A stretch of DNA of 22,922 nucleotides from JADGOV01 sp040002735 (GTDB taxonomy: Bacteria; Actinomycetota; Actinomycetes; JADGOV01), in assembly GCA_040002735.1 (NCBI GenBank), contig JBDUDX010000080.1, positions 1 to 22,922 on the forward strand, in the 5' to 3' direction. Under the pieces are notes generated by a model that worked only from the letters and a program-made list of their open reading frames with translations, was not told where the DNA came from and did not search any database. The position numbers and the translations under genes were made by a program. This document shows positions 13,664 through 21,052 of this stretch, one piece after another. The number at the start of each line of letters is the position of its first letter. Within the stretch, counting starts at the first letter, position 1.

Positions 13664-13750
13664 GGGATCTCCTTGGCGACCGAAACGGCGGTACTGGGCC
13701 GTCAATGGGCGCCGTGAGCGCAGCAACTGGTGGGGCCAGGGAGATATCGG
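13664..13750. repeat. Palindromic repeat element, copy 2
   Basis: About 87 bp from GGGATCTCCTTGGC (13664-13677) to GCCAGGGAGAT (13735-13745) and a few further bases. It aligns along its length with copy 1 in the same orientation, sharing CTCCTTGGC-ACCGA, GGGCCGTC, TGGGCGCC, GCAGCAAC, GGTGGGGCCA and GGAGAT, with scattered substitutions. The left end GATCTCCTTGGC is also perfectly complementary to the right end of copy 1. The 40 bp between copies contain their own inverted repeat, GGCAGGCGG / CCACCTGCC. Confidence 0.7.
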
Positions 13751-13811
13751 CCCGATACCGGCGACTGTGCCGGGATTGGGGGCGGTGGCAGTCCGACGCG
13801 CCGCCCGGGCG

Positions 13812-14282
13812 CGAGTGCTCGGAGGTCATCGATGGTGCCCAGGTCGGGGCGGACGCCGCGGTAGTCGGCGACCGCGTATCCGCCGTCGCTGTCGCCCTCC
13901 CGGGGGAGCAGCAACGGCATCAGGTGCAGGTAGCGGACGCCCAATTCCTGCAGGTACGGGATCCGCTCCCGCACACCGGCGAAGCGGTCGGCGTACGCGG
14001 CGTAGCCGAGCATTTCGGGCGACTGCAGCCAGTCCGGCTCCAGCGTGCGCACCAGGTCGAGGCGGGACAGCTCCGGCTCCCGCTCACGGTAAGCGTCCGC
14101 CGCCAGCGTGACCAGCCGCAGCGCCAGGCCGTCGACATCGGAGGGGTAGACGCGAGCACGCCGTCGTACAGGTCCGTCCACCAGCGGTCCAGCCGCAGCT
14201 CGAACATCTCGCGGACGTGGTCTGGGTAGCCGGCGAGCGCTTCGGCGGCGGCGTGCTTGACCTTCGGAGGGGCGAGCGGCAT
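13812..14282 (-). pseudogene. Frameshifted and 3'-truncated amylosucrase-like (GH13) gene
   Basis: Starts normally: ATG at 14280-14282 after GGGAGAGGA, then HAAAEALAGYPDHVREMFEL and RLDRWWTDLYDGVLA. One base is then missing near 14153 (GCG-TCTACCC; adding a G gives VLAVYPSDVDGLALRL), and the frame moves to LVTLAADAYRER, WLQSPEMLGYAAYADRFAG, PYLQELGVRYLHLMPLL, REGDSDGGYAVADYR and LGTIDDLRAL. These are the N-terminal and first barrel segments of amylosucrases and related GH13 enzymes. Similarity ends at about 13812, well before the catalytic Asp/Glu residues. The rest of the gene, more than 1 kb in relatives, is gone, replaced by GC-rich sequence and the palindromic elements. It sits 26 bp downstream of the helicase gene in the same direction. 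Confidence 0.72.
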
Positions 14283-14308
14283 CCCGACATCCTCTCCCGA
14301 GCGGCGGG

Positions 14309-16849
14309 TCAGCCCGTCGGCGCCGGGAACGAGCCGACCGGGCCCACTGGGCCTACATGGACCACCCGCAGCACCGCGGTACCGGCCTCGTCGGAGTCGG
14401 CGAGGTCAACCTCGGCGAGGATGCCCCAGTCCCGGTCGCCGTTCGGATCGTCGAAGATCTGCCGGACCCGCCAGCGGCCGGGCTCGGGCTCGATTATCAG
14501 CAGCGCCGGACCGCGGGCGTCCGGGCCGGTGCCGATGCGGTCGTACTCGGCGAAGTAGCCGACCAGCGCCTCCGCCCAGCGCTCCGCGTCCCAGCCGGCG
14601 TCGGCGTCGAGTTCACCGAGGTCGTACGTCCGGCGCAGCGCGGCCAGCTCGACCCGGCGGAACAGCGCGTTGCGGACCAGTACCCGGAACGCGCGGGCGT
14701 TGCCGGTCACCGGCGGGGGCCGCTCGTCGACCGGGGTGGAGGTCGGTCGCGGGGCGTCCGTCGGGTGCAGGAGCTGCTCCCACTCGTCCAGCAGGCTGGA
14801 GTCGACTTGGCGGACGAGCTCGCCGAGCCACTCGATCAGGTCAGCGAGCTCCTCGGTGCGCGCGTCGGTCGGCACGGTCTGCCGCAGTGCCTTGTACGCA
14901 TCCGCCAGGTACCGCAGCACCAGCCCCTCGGACCGGGCCAGGCCGTAGAAGCCGACGTAGTCGACAAACGTCATCGCCCGCTCCCACAGATCCCGGGCGA
15001 CCGACTTGGGGCTGAGCGAGTAGTCGTCCACCCAGGGGTGATGGATCCGGTACATGCCGAGCGCGGCCGTGAGCAGTTCGGCGAGCGGCTGCGGGTACGT
15101 GATGTCCTCGAGGCGCTCCATCCGTTCCTCGTACTCGACCCCCTCGGCCTTCATCTCCGACACGGCCTCGCCGCGGGCCTTGTTGCGCTGCGCCGAGAGG
15201 ATCTGCCGCGGGTTCTCCAGCGTTGACTCGATCACCGACAGGACGTCGAGGGCGTACGTCGGCGACTCCGGGTCGAGCAGTTCGATGGCCGCGATAGCGA
15301 ATGTGGACAGCGGCTGGTTGAGCGCGAAGTCTCGCTGCAGGTCGATGGTGACCCGGGCGCGGCGGCCGGTCTCGTCTGGTTCGTCGAGCCGCTCGACCAC
15401 CTCGGCGGCGAGCAGCGAGCGGTAGATCGCGATCGCCTGCCGAATGTGCCGACGCTGGGCGGACCTCGGCTCGTCGTTCTCCATCAGCAGGTGCCGCATC
15501 GCGGCGAACGCGTCGCCGGGACGGCTGATCACGTTGAGCACCATGGCGTGCGACACGGCGAAGCTGGACGTCAGGGGCTCCGGCGGGGACTCGACCAGCC
15601 GGTTGAAGGTGGGCTCGCCCCAGGAGACGAAGCCCTCCGGCGGCTTGCGGCGGACCAGCTTCTTGCGTTTCTTCGGGTCGTCTCCGGCCTTGGTGACCGC
15701 CTTGTAGTTCTCTACCACGTGTTCCGGCGCCTGCACGACCACGGTGCCGGCGGTGTCGTACCCGGCCCGACCGGCCCGGCCGGCGATCTGGTGGAACTCC
15801 CGCGCCTTCAGGTGCCGGGTGGTGACTCCGTCGTACTTGCTCAGCGCGGTGAACAGCACCGTGCGGATCGGCACGTTGATGCCGACGCCGAGGGTGTCCG
15901 TACCGCAGATCACCTTCAGCAGTCCGGCCTGGGTGAGCAGCTCGACCAGCCGGCGGTACTTGGGCAGCATCCCGGCGTGATGCACGCCGATGCCGTGGCG
16001 GACCAGCCGGGACAAGGTCGCGCCGAAGCCGGCGGTGAACCGGAAGCCGCCGATCAGGTCCGCGATGGCGTCCTTCTCGGCGCGGCTGCAGACGTTGACG
16101 CTCATCAGCGCCTGGGCCCGCTCGATCGCCGCCGCCTGGGTGAAGTGCACCACGTAGATGGGGGCTTGGTCGGCGGCGAGCAGCTTCTCCAGGGTCTCGT
16201 GCATTGGCGTCATCGCGTAGGAGTAGGTCAGCGGTACCGGCCGCTCCGCCGAGCTCACCACCGCGGTGGGCCGCCCGGTGCGTCGAGTCAGGTCGTCTTG
16301 GAAGCGCTGGACGTCACCCAGCGTGGCGGACATCAGCAGGAACTGCGCGCGGGGCAGCTCCAGCAGCGGCACCTGCCAGGCCCAGCCGCGGTCCGGTTCG
16401 GCGTAGAAGTGGAACTCGTCCATCACCACCTGGCCCACGTCGGCGGCGGAGCCCTCCCGCAGCGCCAGGTTCGCCAGGATCTCCGCGGTGGCGCAGACGA
16501 TCGGCGCGGTTGGGTTGACGCTGGCGTCGCCGGTCATCATCCCGACGTTCTCCGGGCCGAAGATGCCGCACAGGTCGAAGAACTTCTCCGAGACCAGCGC
16601 CTTGATCGGTGCGGTGTAGAACGTGCGCTCGCGTCGGGCCAGCGCGGTGAAGTGCGCGCCGACCGCGACCAGGCTCTTCCCCGAGCCGGTCGGGGTGGAC
16701 AGGATCACATTCGATCCGATGACCACCTCGATCAGCGCTTCCTGCTGAGCGGGATACAGTTCCAGCCCCTGGCCGGCCGCCCAGGCGTGAAAGGCGTCGT
16801 ACAGCGCGTCGGGATCCGGGGTGGGCGGCAGCGAGTCGAGAAGCGTCAC
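14309..16849 (-). CDS. DEAD/DEAH-box (Ski2-like) helicase with DUF3516 C-terminal domain
   Basis: Superfamily 2 helicase, 846 aa from the chosen start. Motif I is TPTGSGKS (about residues 52-59), Ia FYTAPIKALVSEKF, II VMDEFHFY, III LMSATLGD, V GTDTLGVGINVPIRTVLF and VI HQIAGRAGRAGYD. The C-terminal 400 residues (from about RKPPEGFVSWGEPTF) match the DUF3516 region found in actinobacterial relatives. These resemble eukaryotic Ski2/Mtr4 RNA helicases, suggesting a role in RNA processing or decay, but this is not established. GTG at 16847-16849 (MTLLDSLPPT) agrees with how relatives begin. An ATG at 16904-16906 would add 19 residues; neither has a good ribosome-binding site. An amylosucrase remnant follows. 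Confidence 0.93.
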   Translation of the reverse strand: MTLLDSLPPTPDPDALYDAFHAWAAGQGLELYPAQQEALIEVVIGSNVILSTPTGSGKSLVAVGAHFTALARRERTFYTAPIKALVSEKFFDLCGIFGPENVGMMTGDASVNPTAPIVCATAEILANLALREGSAADVGQVVMDEFHFYAEPDRGWAWQVPLLELPRAQFLLMSATLGDVQRFQDDLTRRTGRPTAVVSSAERPVPLTYSYAMTPMHETLEKLLAADQAPIYVVHFTQAAAIERAQALMSVNVCSRAEKDAIADLIGGFRFTAGFGATLSRLVRHGIGVHHAGMLPKYRRLVELLTQAGLLKVICGTDTLGVGINVPIRTVLFTALSKYDGVTTRHLKAREFHQIAGRAGRAGYDTAGTVVVQAPEHVVENYKAVTKAGDDPKKRKKLVRRKPPEGFVSWGEPTFNRLVESPPEPLTSSFAVSHAMVLNVISRPGDAFAAMRHLLMENDEPRSAQRRHIRQAIAIYRSLLAAEVVERLDEPDETGRRARVTIDLQRDFALNQPLSTFAIAAIELLDPESPTYALDVLSVIESTLENPRQILSAQRNKARGEAVSEMKAEGVEYEERMERLEDITYPQPLAELLTAALGMYRIHHPWVDDYSLSPKSVARDLWERAMTFVDYVGFYGLARSEGLVLRYLADAYKALRQTVPTDARTEELADLIEWLGELVRQVDSSLLDEWEQLLHPTDAPRPTSTPVDERPPPVTGNARAFRVLVRNALFRRVELAALRRTYDLGELDADAGWDAERWAEALVGYFAEYDRIGTGPDARGPALLIIEPEPGRWRVRQIFDDPNGDRDWGILAEVDLADSDEAGTAVLRVVHVGPVGPVGSFPAPTG

Positions 16850-16946
16850 GGTAGGTCTATGGTGCCTGCTGAAGTGTCGTACCGCCCGGGTCGCCGGCTG
16901 ATCCATGGCACGTTTGGTGCGGATATCCGGACTTGTTCGCCACGGA

Positions 16947-17609
16947 TCACGGTGAGGGGAGACCCGGCGGCGGATCGGTCACCCGGATGCGTACCGCACG
17001 GAATTGGGCAGGGGTAGCGAGCAGTACGCGCAGCCGCGGATCCGGTACCTCCAGCAGCCGCGGCACCACCAGGAACTGCAGCCGGCCGAGGCGCGGGTCG
17101 GCGAGGACGGTGCTCACCGCCCGTCGATCCCCACCGGTCACCACCGCGTCCAGCCCGCCGGCGGCCGGCCCGAGGATCCGGACCGCCACATCCGCCGCCT
17201 CGGCGAGAGCCACCCGAACCTGCCCCTCACGCCGGCGGGCGAAGCGCTGCTGGGACTGGCCGCCGGCAGCGTTGCGGCCGTGGACCAGCCGGGAACCGAC
17301 CTTGGAGCTCACCAGCTGAGAGCCCTGGAAGACGCCGGCCGCGTAGCCGCCGAGCCGTACCAGCAGTACGCCGACCCGCCGCTCCCGCTGGGCGTGAGCG
17401 ATCAGGGCTGTGACGGCCTCGGGACCGGCGGGCAGTGGAGGAAACGGCACCTCGCACTCCGCCCCGGCGCCGTCGACCGCCGTGGCGATCGCTCGGTCGG
17501 CCGCGAGGTGCCAACGCAGCGGCCCGCCATGCCGCTGCTCGAACCTCGCGAACCAGCCGGCCAGGCGCTCCGGAGCGACATCGAGGACCCGAGGCGCCGT
17601 ACCGGTCAC
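16947..17609 (-). CDS. acVLRF1-family peptidyl-tRNA hydrolase (eRF1-like release factor)
   Basis: 220 aa. The actinobacterial VLRF1 family is related to eRF1 and Vms1 and is thought to cleave peptidyl-tRNA on stalled large ribosomal subunits. Visible elements are VLDVAPERLAGWFARFEQRH at the N-terminus, VGVLLVRLGGYAAGVFQGSQ, SKVGSRLVHGRNAAGGQSQQ, RFARRREGQVRVALAEAAD and the C-terminal VLADPRLGRLQFLVVPRLLE. The loop with GGQSQQR corresponds to the catalytic GGQ-type loop. The frame opens at 17705, but the GTG at 17607-17609 overlaps the preceding hydrolase stop as GTGA and gives the right N-terminus. Coupled to the hydrolase; whether they work together is unknown. Confidence 0.85.
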   Translation of the reverse strand: MTGTAPRVLDVAPERLAGWFARFEQRHGGPLRWHLAADRAIATAVDGAGAECEVPFPPLPAGPEAVTALIAHAQRERRVGVLLVRLGGYAAGVFQGSQLVSSKVGSRLVHGRNAAGGQSQQRFARRREGQVRVALAEAADVAVRILGPAAGGLDAVVTGGDRRAVSTVLADPRLGRLQFLVVPRLLEVPDPRLRVLLATPAQFRAVRIRVTDPPPGLPSP

Positions 17610-18493
17610 CGCAGCTCGGCGCGGACGGCCAGCCTCAGAAGGTCGGCACTCGTACGCTCCGGCAGCTGGGCGTGGAGATCGTGGTGCGCGTCGGCGTACC
17701 AGCACACCTCAGCGTCGGGCAGGCCGGCGAGGGCTTCGGCGACCTCGGCCTGCTTGGCGGCCGGATCGGGCCCGTCGTCGACGGCAACCAGAAGCAGCGC
17801 CGGCACCTCCACCAACGGATACAGCGCCCGCGGATCATGTTCCCAGAGCGAAGCAACGATCTGCTTGTGGTGCTCGAAGGAGAGCCGGGCCGCCACCGTC
17901 CCGTCGGGGAGTACGGCAAAGTTCGCCAGCGCACCGGCCACGCCCTCCGGCGGCCATCCGGCCGTCCAGGCCCACACCTGGGATTCAAGATCGTCTTGTG
18001 TCACCCCGGAGAACACCGGCGGCGCCAGCGCCCGCCAGGATTCGTCGAAGTCGGCGAACCGCGGGCTCAGTCGTACCCATCCCCCGTCCACCATGGCGAC
18101 CGCCGCCACGCCGCCGTGGCGGGCGGCGAGTTCCAGTACGACGTGTCCGCCCCAGGACTGGCCGGCGATGATCGGCGCCCGGTCCCCGATCCAGCCGAGC
18201 AGTCGGATCAGCGCCGCCAGATCAGCAGCCGCGGTCGCGGTGTCGTACCCGCTGACGGTCACCTCCGAGCGGCCGTGGCCGCGCAGGTCGACGGCCGCTA
18301 CCTCGTGGCCGGCGTCGGCGAGGCGCCGGGTAACGCCGTCCCACATCTGGGCGTTGGACGCCAGGCCATGCACCTGCAGGAAGGGCCGCCGGGAGCCGTT
18401 CGCCCGGCGCAGCGCCAACCGCGGGCCGCCGTTCGGCAACGTCACAGTGTCATTCCGTACGGCGGTGTCGGCGGCGGGCACGGTGTGGATCAT
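17606..18493 (-). CDS. Alpha/beta-fold hydrolase
   Basis: About 295 aa from the chosen start. Alpha/beta-hydrolase landmarks in order: oxyanion region LQVHGLASNAQMWDGV, VDLRGHGRS, nucleophile elbow GQSWGG (Ser), VDGGWVRLSP, likely acid in LLVAVDDGPD and the catalytic His in ADAHHDLHAQLPE. All three catalytic positions are present, so it should be active; the substrate is not evident. The frame opens at 18577. I use the ATG at 18491-18493 because the fold begins soon after (VTLPNGGPRLALRRA), but no ribosome-binding site decides it, and a GTG at 18481 is also possible. Its stop overlaps the acVLRF1 start by 4 bp. Confidence 0.88.
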   Translation of the reverse strand: MIHTVPAADTAVRNDTVTLPNGGPRLALRRANGSRRPFLQVHGLASNAQMWDGVTRRLADAGHEVAAVDLRGHGRSEVTVSGYDTATAAADLAALIRLLGWIGDRAPIIAGQSWGGHVVLELAARHGGVAAVAMVDGGWVRLSPRFADFDESWRALAPPVFSGVTQDDLESQVWAWTAGWPPEGVAGALANFAVLPDGTVAARLSFEHHKQIVASLWEHDPRALYPLVEVPALLLVAVDDGPDPAAKQAEVAEALAGLPDAEVCWYADAHHDLHAQLPERTSADLLRLAVRAELR

Positions 18494-18601
18494 AAGCGCC
18501 GAGGAGACGGCGCCCGCGGCGCTGTGGAGGATCGTGGGACTTACAGGTCCGACGGAACTCCACAGCACCGGGAGCAATGCGGCGCCGGCATCAAGCGGCG
18601 G

Positions 18602-19018
18602 TCAGCCGCTCTTGCGCTTCTGGCGCTCGCGGGCGGAAAGCGTGGCGAGTGCCTTCGCGTCCTCCCGCTTCTGCTGGGCGGCGGACTTGGCGCTGCCCGC
18701 CTGCTTCAACTGGGCCTTCGGGGCTTCGGTGGCGCGCTGGGTCCGTTGGGTGATGGCCGACGTACGCTGCTCCGCCGTCGTACGGGCGGTCTCGACGGTG
18801 CGACGCTTCGTTTCCTCCGCCTTCTTGGCGGCGTCCCGGGCTTCCGCTTCGGCCCGGTGCCGGGCCTCGGCCTTGGCAGCATTGGCGCGCTCGCGGGCCT
18901 TGCGGACCTGATCGCGCTCCCGATCCACGGCCTGCTCGCGGTCCCGCTGGGCCTGGGCTTCCCGCTCCTTCAGTTCCTGCTTGCTCTCTACGCGCTGCGC
19001 GGCGGCCTGCTTGCTCAA
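18602..19018 (-). CDS. Charged coiled-coil protein of unknown function
   Basis: 138 aa, almost entirely Lys/Arg/Glu/Gln/Ala with a repeating charged-helix pattern (ELKEREAQAQRDREQAVDRE, RARERANAAKAEAR-like and EARDAAKKAEETKRR segments), strongly predicting one long alpha-helical coiled coil. No signal peptide, no membrane segment, basic C-terminus (RERQKRKSG). The only start is TTG at 19016-19018, one codon after an in-frame TGA and with no ribosome-binding site. That point coincides with the 5' edge of a sigma-factor remnant on the other strand, so the real start may have been removed by the rearrangement. Similar short lysine-rich proteins occur in actinobacteria without known role. Confidence 0.6.
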   Translation of the reverse strand: MSKQAAAQRVESKQELKEREAQAQRDREQAVDRERDQVRKARERANAAKAEARHRAEAEARDAAKKAEETKRRTVETARTTAEQRTSAITQRTQRATEAPKAQLKQAGSAKSAAQQKREDAKALATLSARERQKRKSG

Positions 19019-19265
19019 GGCTCAGGCCGCCTTGCGCCCGTTGCACGGCGCCGACAAGGTGGCCCGCTGGCTGCTGGCGGTGCTGAGCCGTTCGACCGGG
19101 GTGATGGGCGTGGTACCGGTCGAGGTGAACGCCCAGCCCAGCCTGCTGCTCACCACCGACGGGGTGCCGGACTCGGTGTCCGTCTGCGACGTCGCCGACG
19201 GCCGGGTGACGGCGATTCGCCTGGTCCGCAACCCGGAGAAGCTGCGGCACGTGGAGGTCCGCTAA
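19019..19265 (+). pseudogene. 3' remnant of a SigJ-like ECF sigma factor
   Basis: About 81 codons ending at TAA 19263-19265 read AALRPLHGADKVARWLLAVL, VVPVEVNAQPSLLLTTDGVP, SVSVCDVADGRVTAIRLVRN and PEKLRHVEVR. This is the C-terminal SnoaL/NTF2-like domain carried by SigJ-type ECF sigma factors, with the typical RPLHGAD, VNGQP-like and VRNPEKL ends. Regions 2 and 4, which bind polymerase and promoter, are missing: the sequence upstream of 19019 belongs to the coiled-coil gene on the opposite strand. There is no start or ribosome-binding site. The stop overlaps the phosphoglucomutase stop on the other strand. Confidence 0.7.
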
Positions 19266-20899
19266 CCGCCGAGCGCGGCCGAGACCACGTCGCGCGCCTC
19301 GGCCTGGATCTGGCCGAGATGCTCCTCGCCCCGGAACGACTCCGCGTAGATCTTGTAGACGTTCTCGGTGCCGGATGGTCTTGCTGCGAACCAGCCGGAT
19401 TCCGTGGTCACCTTCAGGCCGCCGATCGAGGCGCCGTTGCCCGGCGCGGTGGTCATCGTGGCCGTGATCGGCTCCCCGGCGAGTTCGGTGGCCCGTACCG
19501 CCTCCGGCGACAGCTTGCCGAGGACCGCCTTCTGCTCCGGCGTGGCCGGGGCGTCGACCCGGGCGTACGCCGGCGCGCCGAAGCGCTCGGTGAGCTCGGC
19601 GTAATGCTCACTTGGCGACTTGCCGGTCAGCGCCAGGATCTCCGAGGCGAGCAGCGCGAGCAGCAGGCCGTCCTTGTCGGTGGTCCAGACGCTGCCGTCG
19701 CGCCGGAGGAACGACGCGCCCGCGCTCTCCTCGCCGCCGAAGCCGAGGGAGCCGTCCAAGAGTCCCGGTACGAACCACTTGAAGCCCACCGGTACTTCCA
19801 GCAGCCGCCGGCCGAGGTCCGCGGCCACCCGGTCGATCATGGAGGACGAGACCAGCGTCTTGCCCACCGCGGCGTCGGCCGGCCAGTCGGGGCGGTGCGC
19901 GTAGAGATATCCGATCGCCACCGCCAGGAAGTGGTTCGGGTTCATCAACCCGGCATCGGGGGTGACGATGCCGTGCCGGTCGGCGTCGGCGTCGTTGCCG
20001 GTGGCGAGTGCGAACTCCTCCCGCCGCGAAATCAGCGAAGCCATCGCGAACGGCGAGGAGCAGTCCATCCGGATCCGGCCGTCCCAGTCCAGGGTCATGA
20101 ACCGCCAGGTCGGGTCGACCAGCGGGTTGACCACGGTGAGGTCCAGCCCGTGCCGGTCGGCGATGGCCCCCCAGTAGTCCACGCTGGCGCCGCCGAGCGG
20201 ATCCGCGCCGATCCGGATGCCGGCATCGGCGATCGCCGGCAGGTCCACCACGTTCGGCAGGTCATCCACGTACGCGGCCATAAAGTCGTACGTGCCGGCC
20301 GCGGCGCGGGCTTGCCGGATGGGCACCCGCCGCACCGAGCGGAGGCCCTCGGCGAGCAGCTCGTTCGCGTGCGCCGCGATCCAGGACGTGGCATCGGTGT
20401 CGGCCGGGCCGCCGTTCGGCGGGTTGTACTTGAACCCCCCGTCCTCCGGCGGGTTGTGCGACGGCGTGACCACCACTCCGTCGGCCAGGCCGCGAGCGGG
20501 GCCGGCGTTGTGCCGGAGCACCGCATGGGACAGCGCGGGTGTGGGCGTGTAACGGTCGCGGGAATCGACCAGGACGGTCACATCGTTGGCGGCGAATACC
20601 TCCAGCGCGGTCACCCAGGCCGGCTCGGAGAGCGCGTGGGTGTCCCGGGCCAGGAACAGCGGCCCGTCGATCCCCTGCCCGGCGCGGTAGGCGCAGATTG
20701 CCTGCGACGTCGCCGCGATGTGGTCGGAGTTGAAGGCCACCTTGAGGCTCGACCCGCGGTGTCCGGACGTACCGAAGGCCACTCGCTGTTCCGCGACCGC
20801 GGGGTCGGGGTGCTCGGTGTAGTAGGCGGTGAGCAGGTGCGGGACGTCGACCAGGTCCTCGGGGCGGGCCGGCGTACCGGCCCGGTCGGAATTGGCCAT
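19262..20899 (-). CDS. pgm: Phosphoglucomutase (alpha-D-glucose phosphate-specific)
   Basis: 545-aa enzyme interconverting glucose 1-phosphate and glucose 6-phosphate, linking glycogen and cell-wall precursor synthesis to glycolysis. All signature loops are present: VAFGTSGHRGSS near the N-terminus, phosphoserine loop TPSHNPPEDGG, metal loop TGNDADADRHG, sugar loop FGGEESAGAS and phosphate-binding loop ARPSGTENVYK. Length is normal for the bacterial Pgm family. The open frame runs far upstream to 22780, but the ATG at 20897-20899 with GAGGGAG seven bases upstream gives the family N-terminus (RAGTPARPEDLVDVPHLLTA). Divergent from the secreted repeat protein. No obvious promoter hexamers in the 150-bp gap. 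Confidence 0.96.
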   Translation of the reverse strand: MANSDRAGTPARPEDLVDVPHLLTAYYTEHPDPAVAEQRVAFGTSGHRGSSLKVAFNSDHIAATSQAICAYRAGQGIDGPLFLARDTHALSEPAWVTALEVFAANDVTVLVDSRDRYTPTPALSHAVLRHNAGPARGLADGVVVTPSHNPPEDGGFKYNPPNGGPADTDATSWIAAHANELLAEGLRSVRRVPIRQARAAAGTYDFMAAYVDDLPNVVDLPAIADAGIRIGADPLGGASVDYWGAIADRHGLDLTVVNPLVDPTWRFMTLDWDGRIRMDCSSPFAMASLISRREEFALATGNDADADRHGIVTPDAGLMNPNHFLAVAIGYLYAHRPDWPADAAVGKTLVSSSMIDRVAADLGRRLLEVPVGFKWFVPGLLDGSLGFGGEESAGASFLRRDGSVWTTDKDGLLLALLASEILALTGKSPSEHYAELTERFGAPAYARVDAPATPEQKAVLGKLSPEAVRATELAGEPITATMTTAPGNGASIGGLKVTTESGWFAARPSGTENVYKIYAESFRGEEHLGQIQAEARDVVSAALGG

Positions 20900-21052
20900 T
20901 GCGCTCCCTCGTCGTGGGCGGATGCGGGCGGTGGTCATAGCCCGTTCGGGTGAACCTTGCCACATCTCGCGAAGGTGCTGCCTGCGCCTGCCGATGCCAC
21001 CCGGTGGCCGCTGCCCGGTGGCCGCTCGCCGCCTTCGGAACAGGTGTTCTTC

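Noticed and set aside
13143..14111. 322-codon plus-strand frame over DUF2461 and the repeat region
   Set aside because: Frame-shifted shadow; it runs through the palindromic elements and is Arg/Gly/Pro low complexity.
17435..20953. A 1172-codon plus-strand open frame
   Set aside because: Antisense shadow across hydrolase, coiled-coil and pgm genes, produced by high GC; composition is not protein-like.
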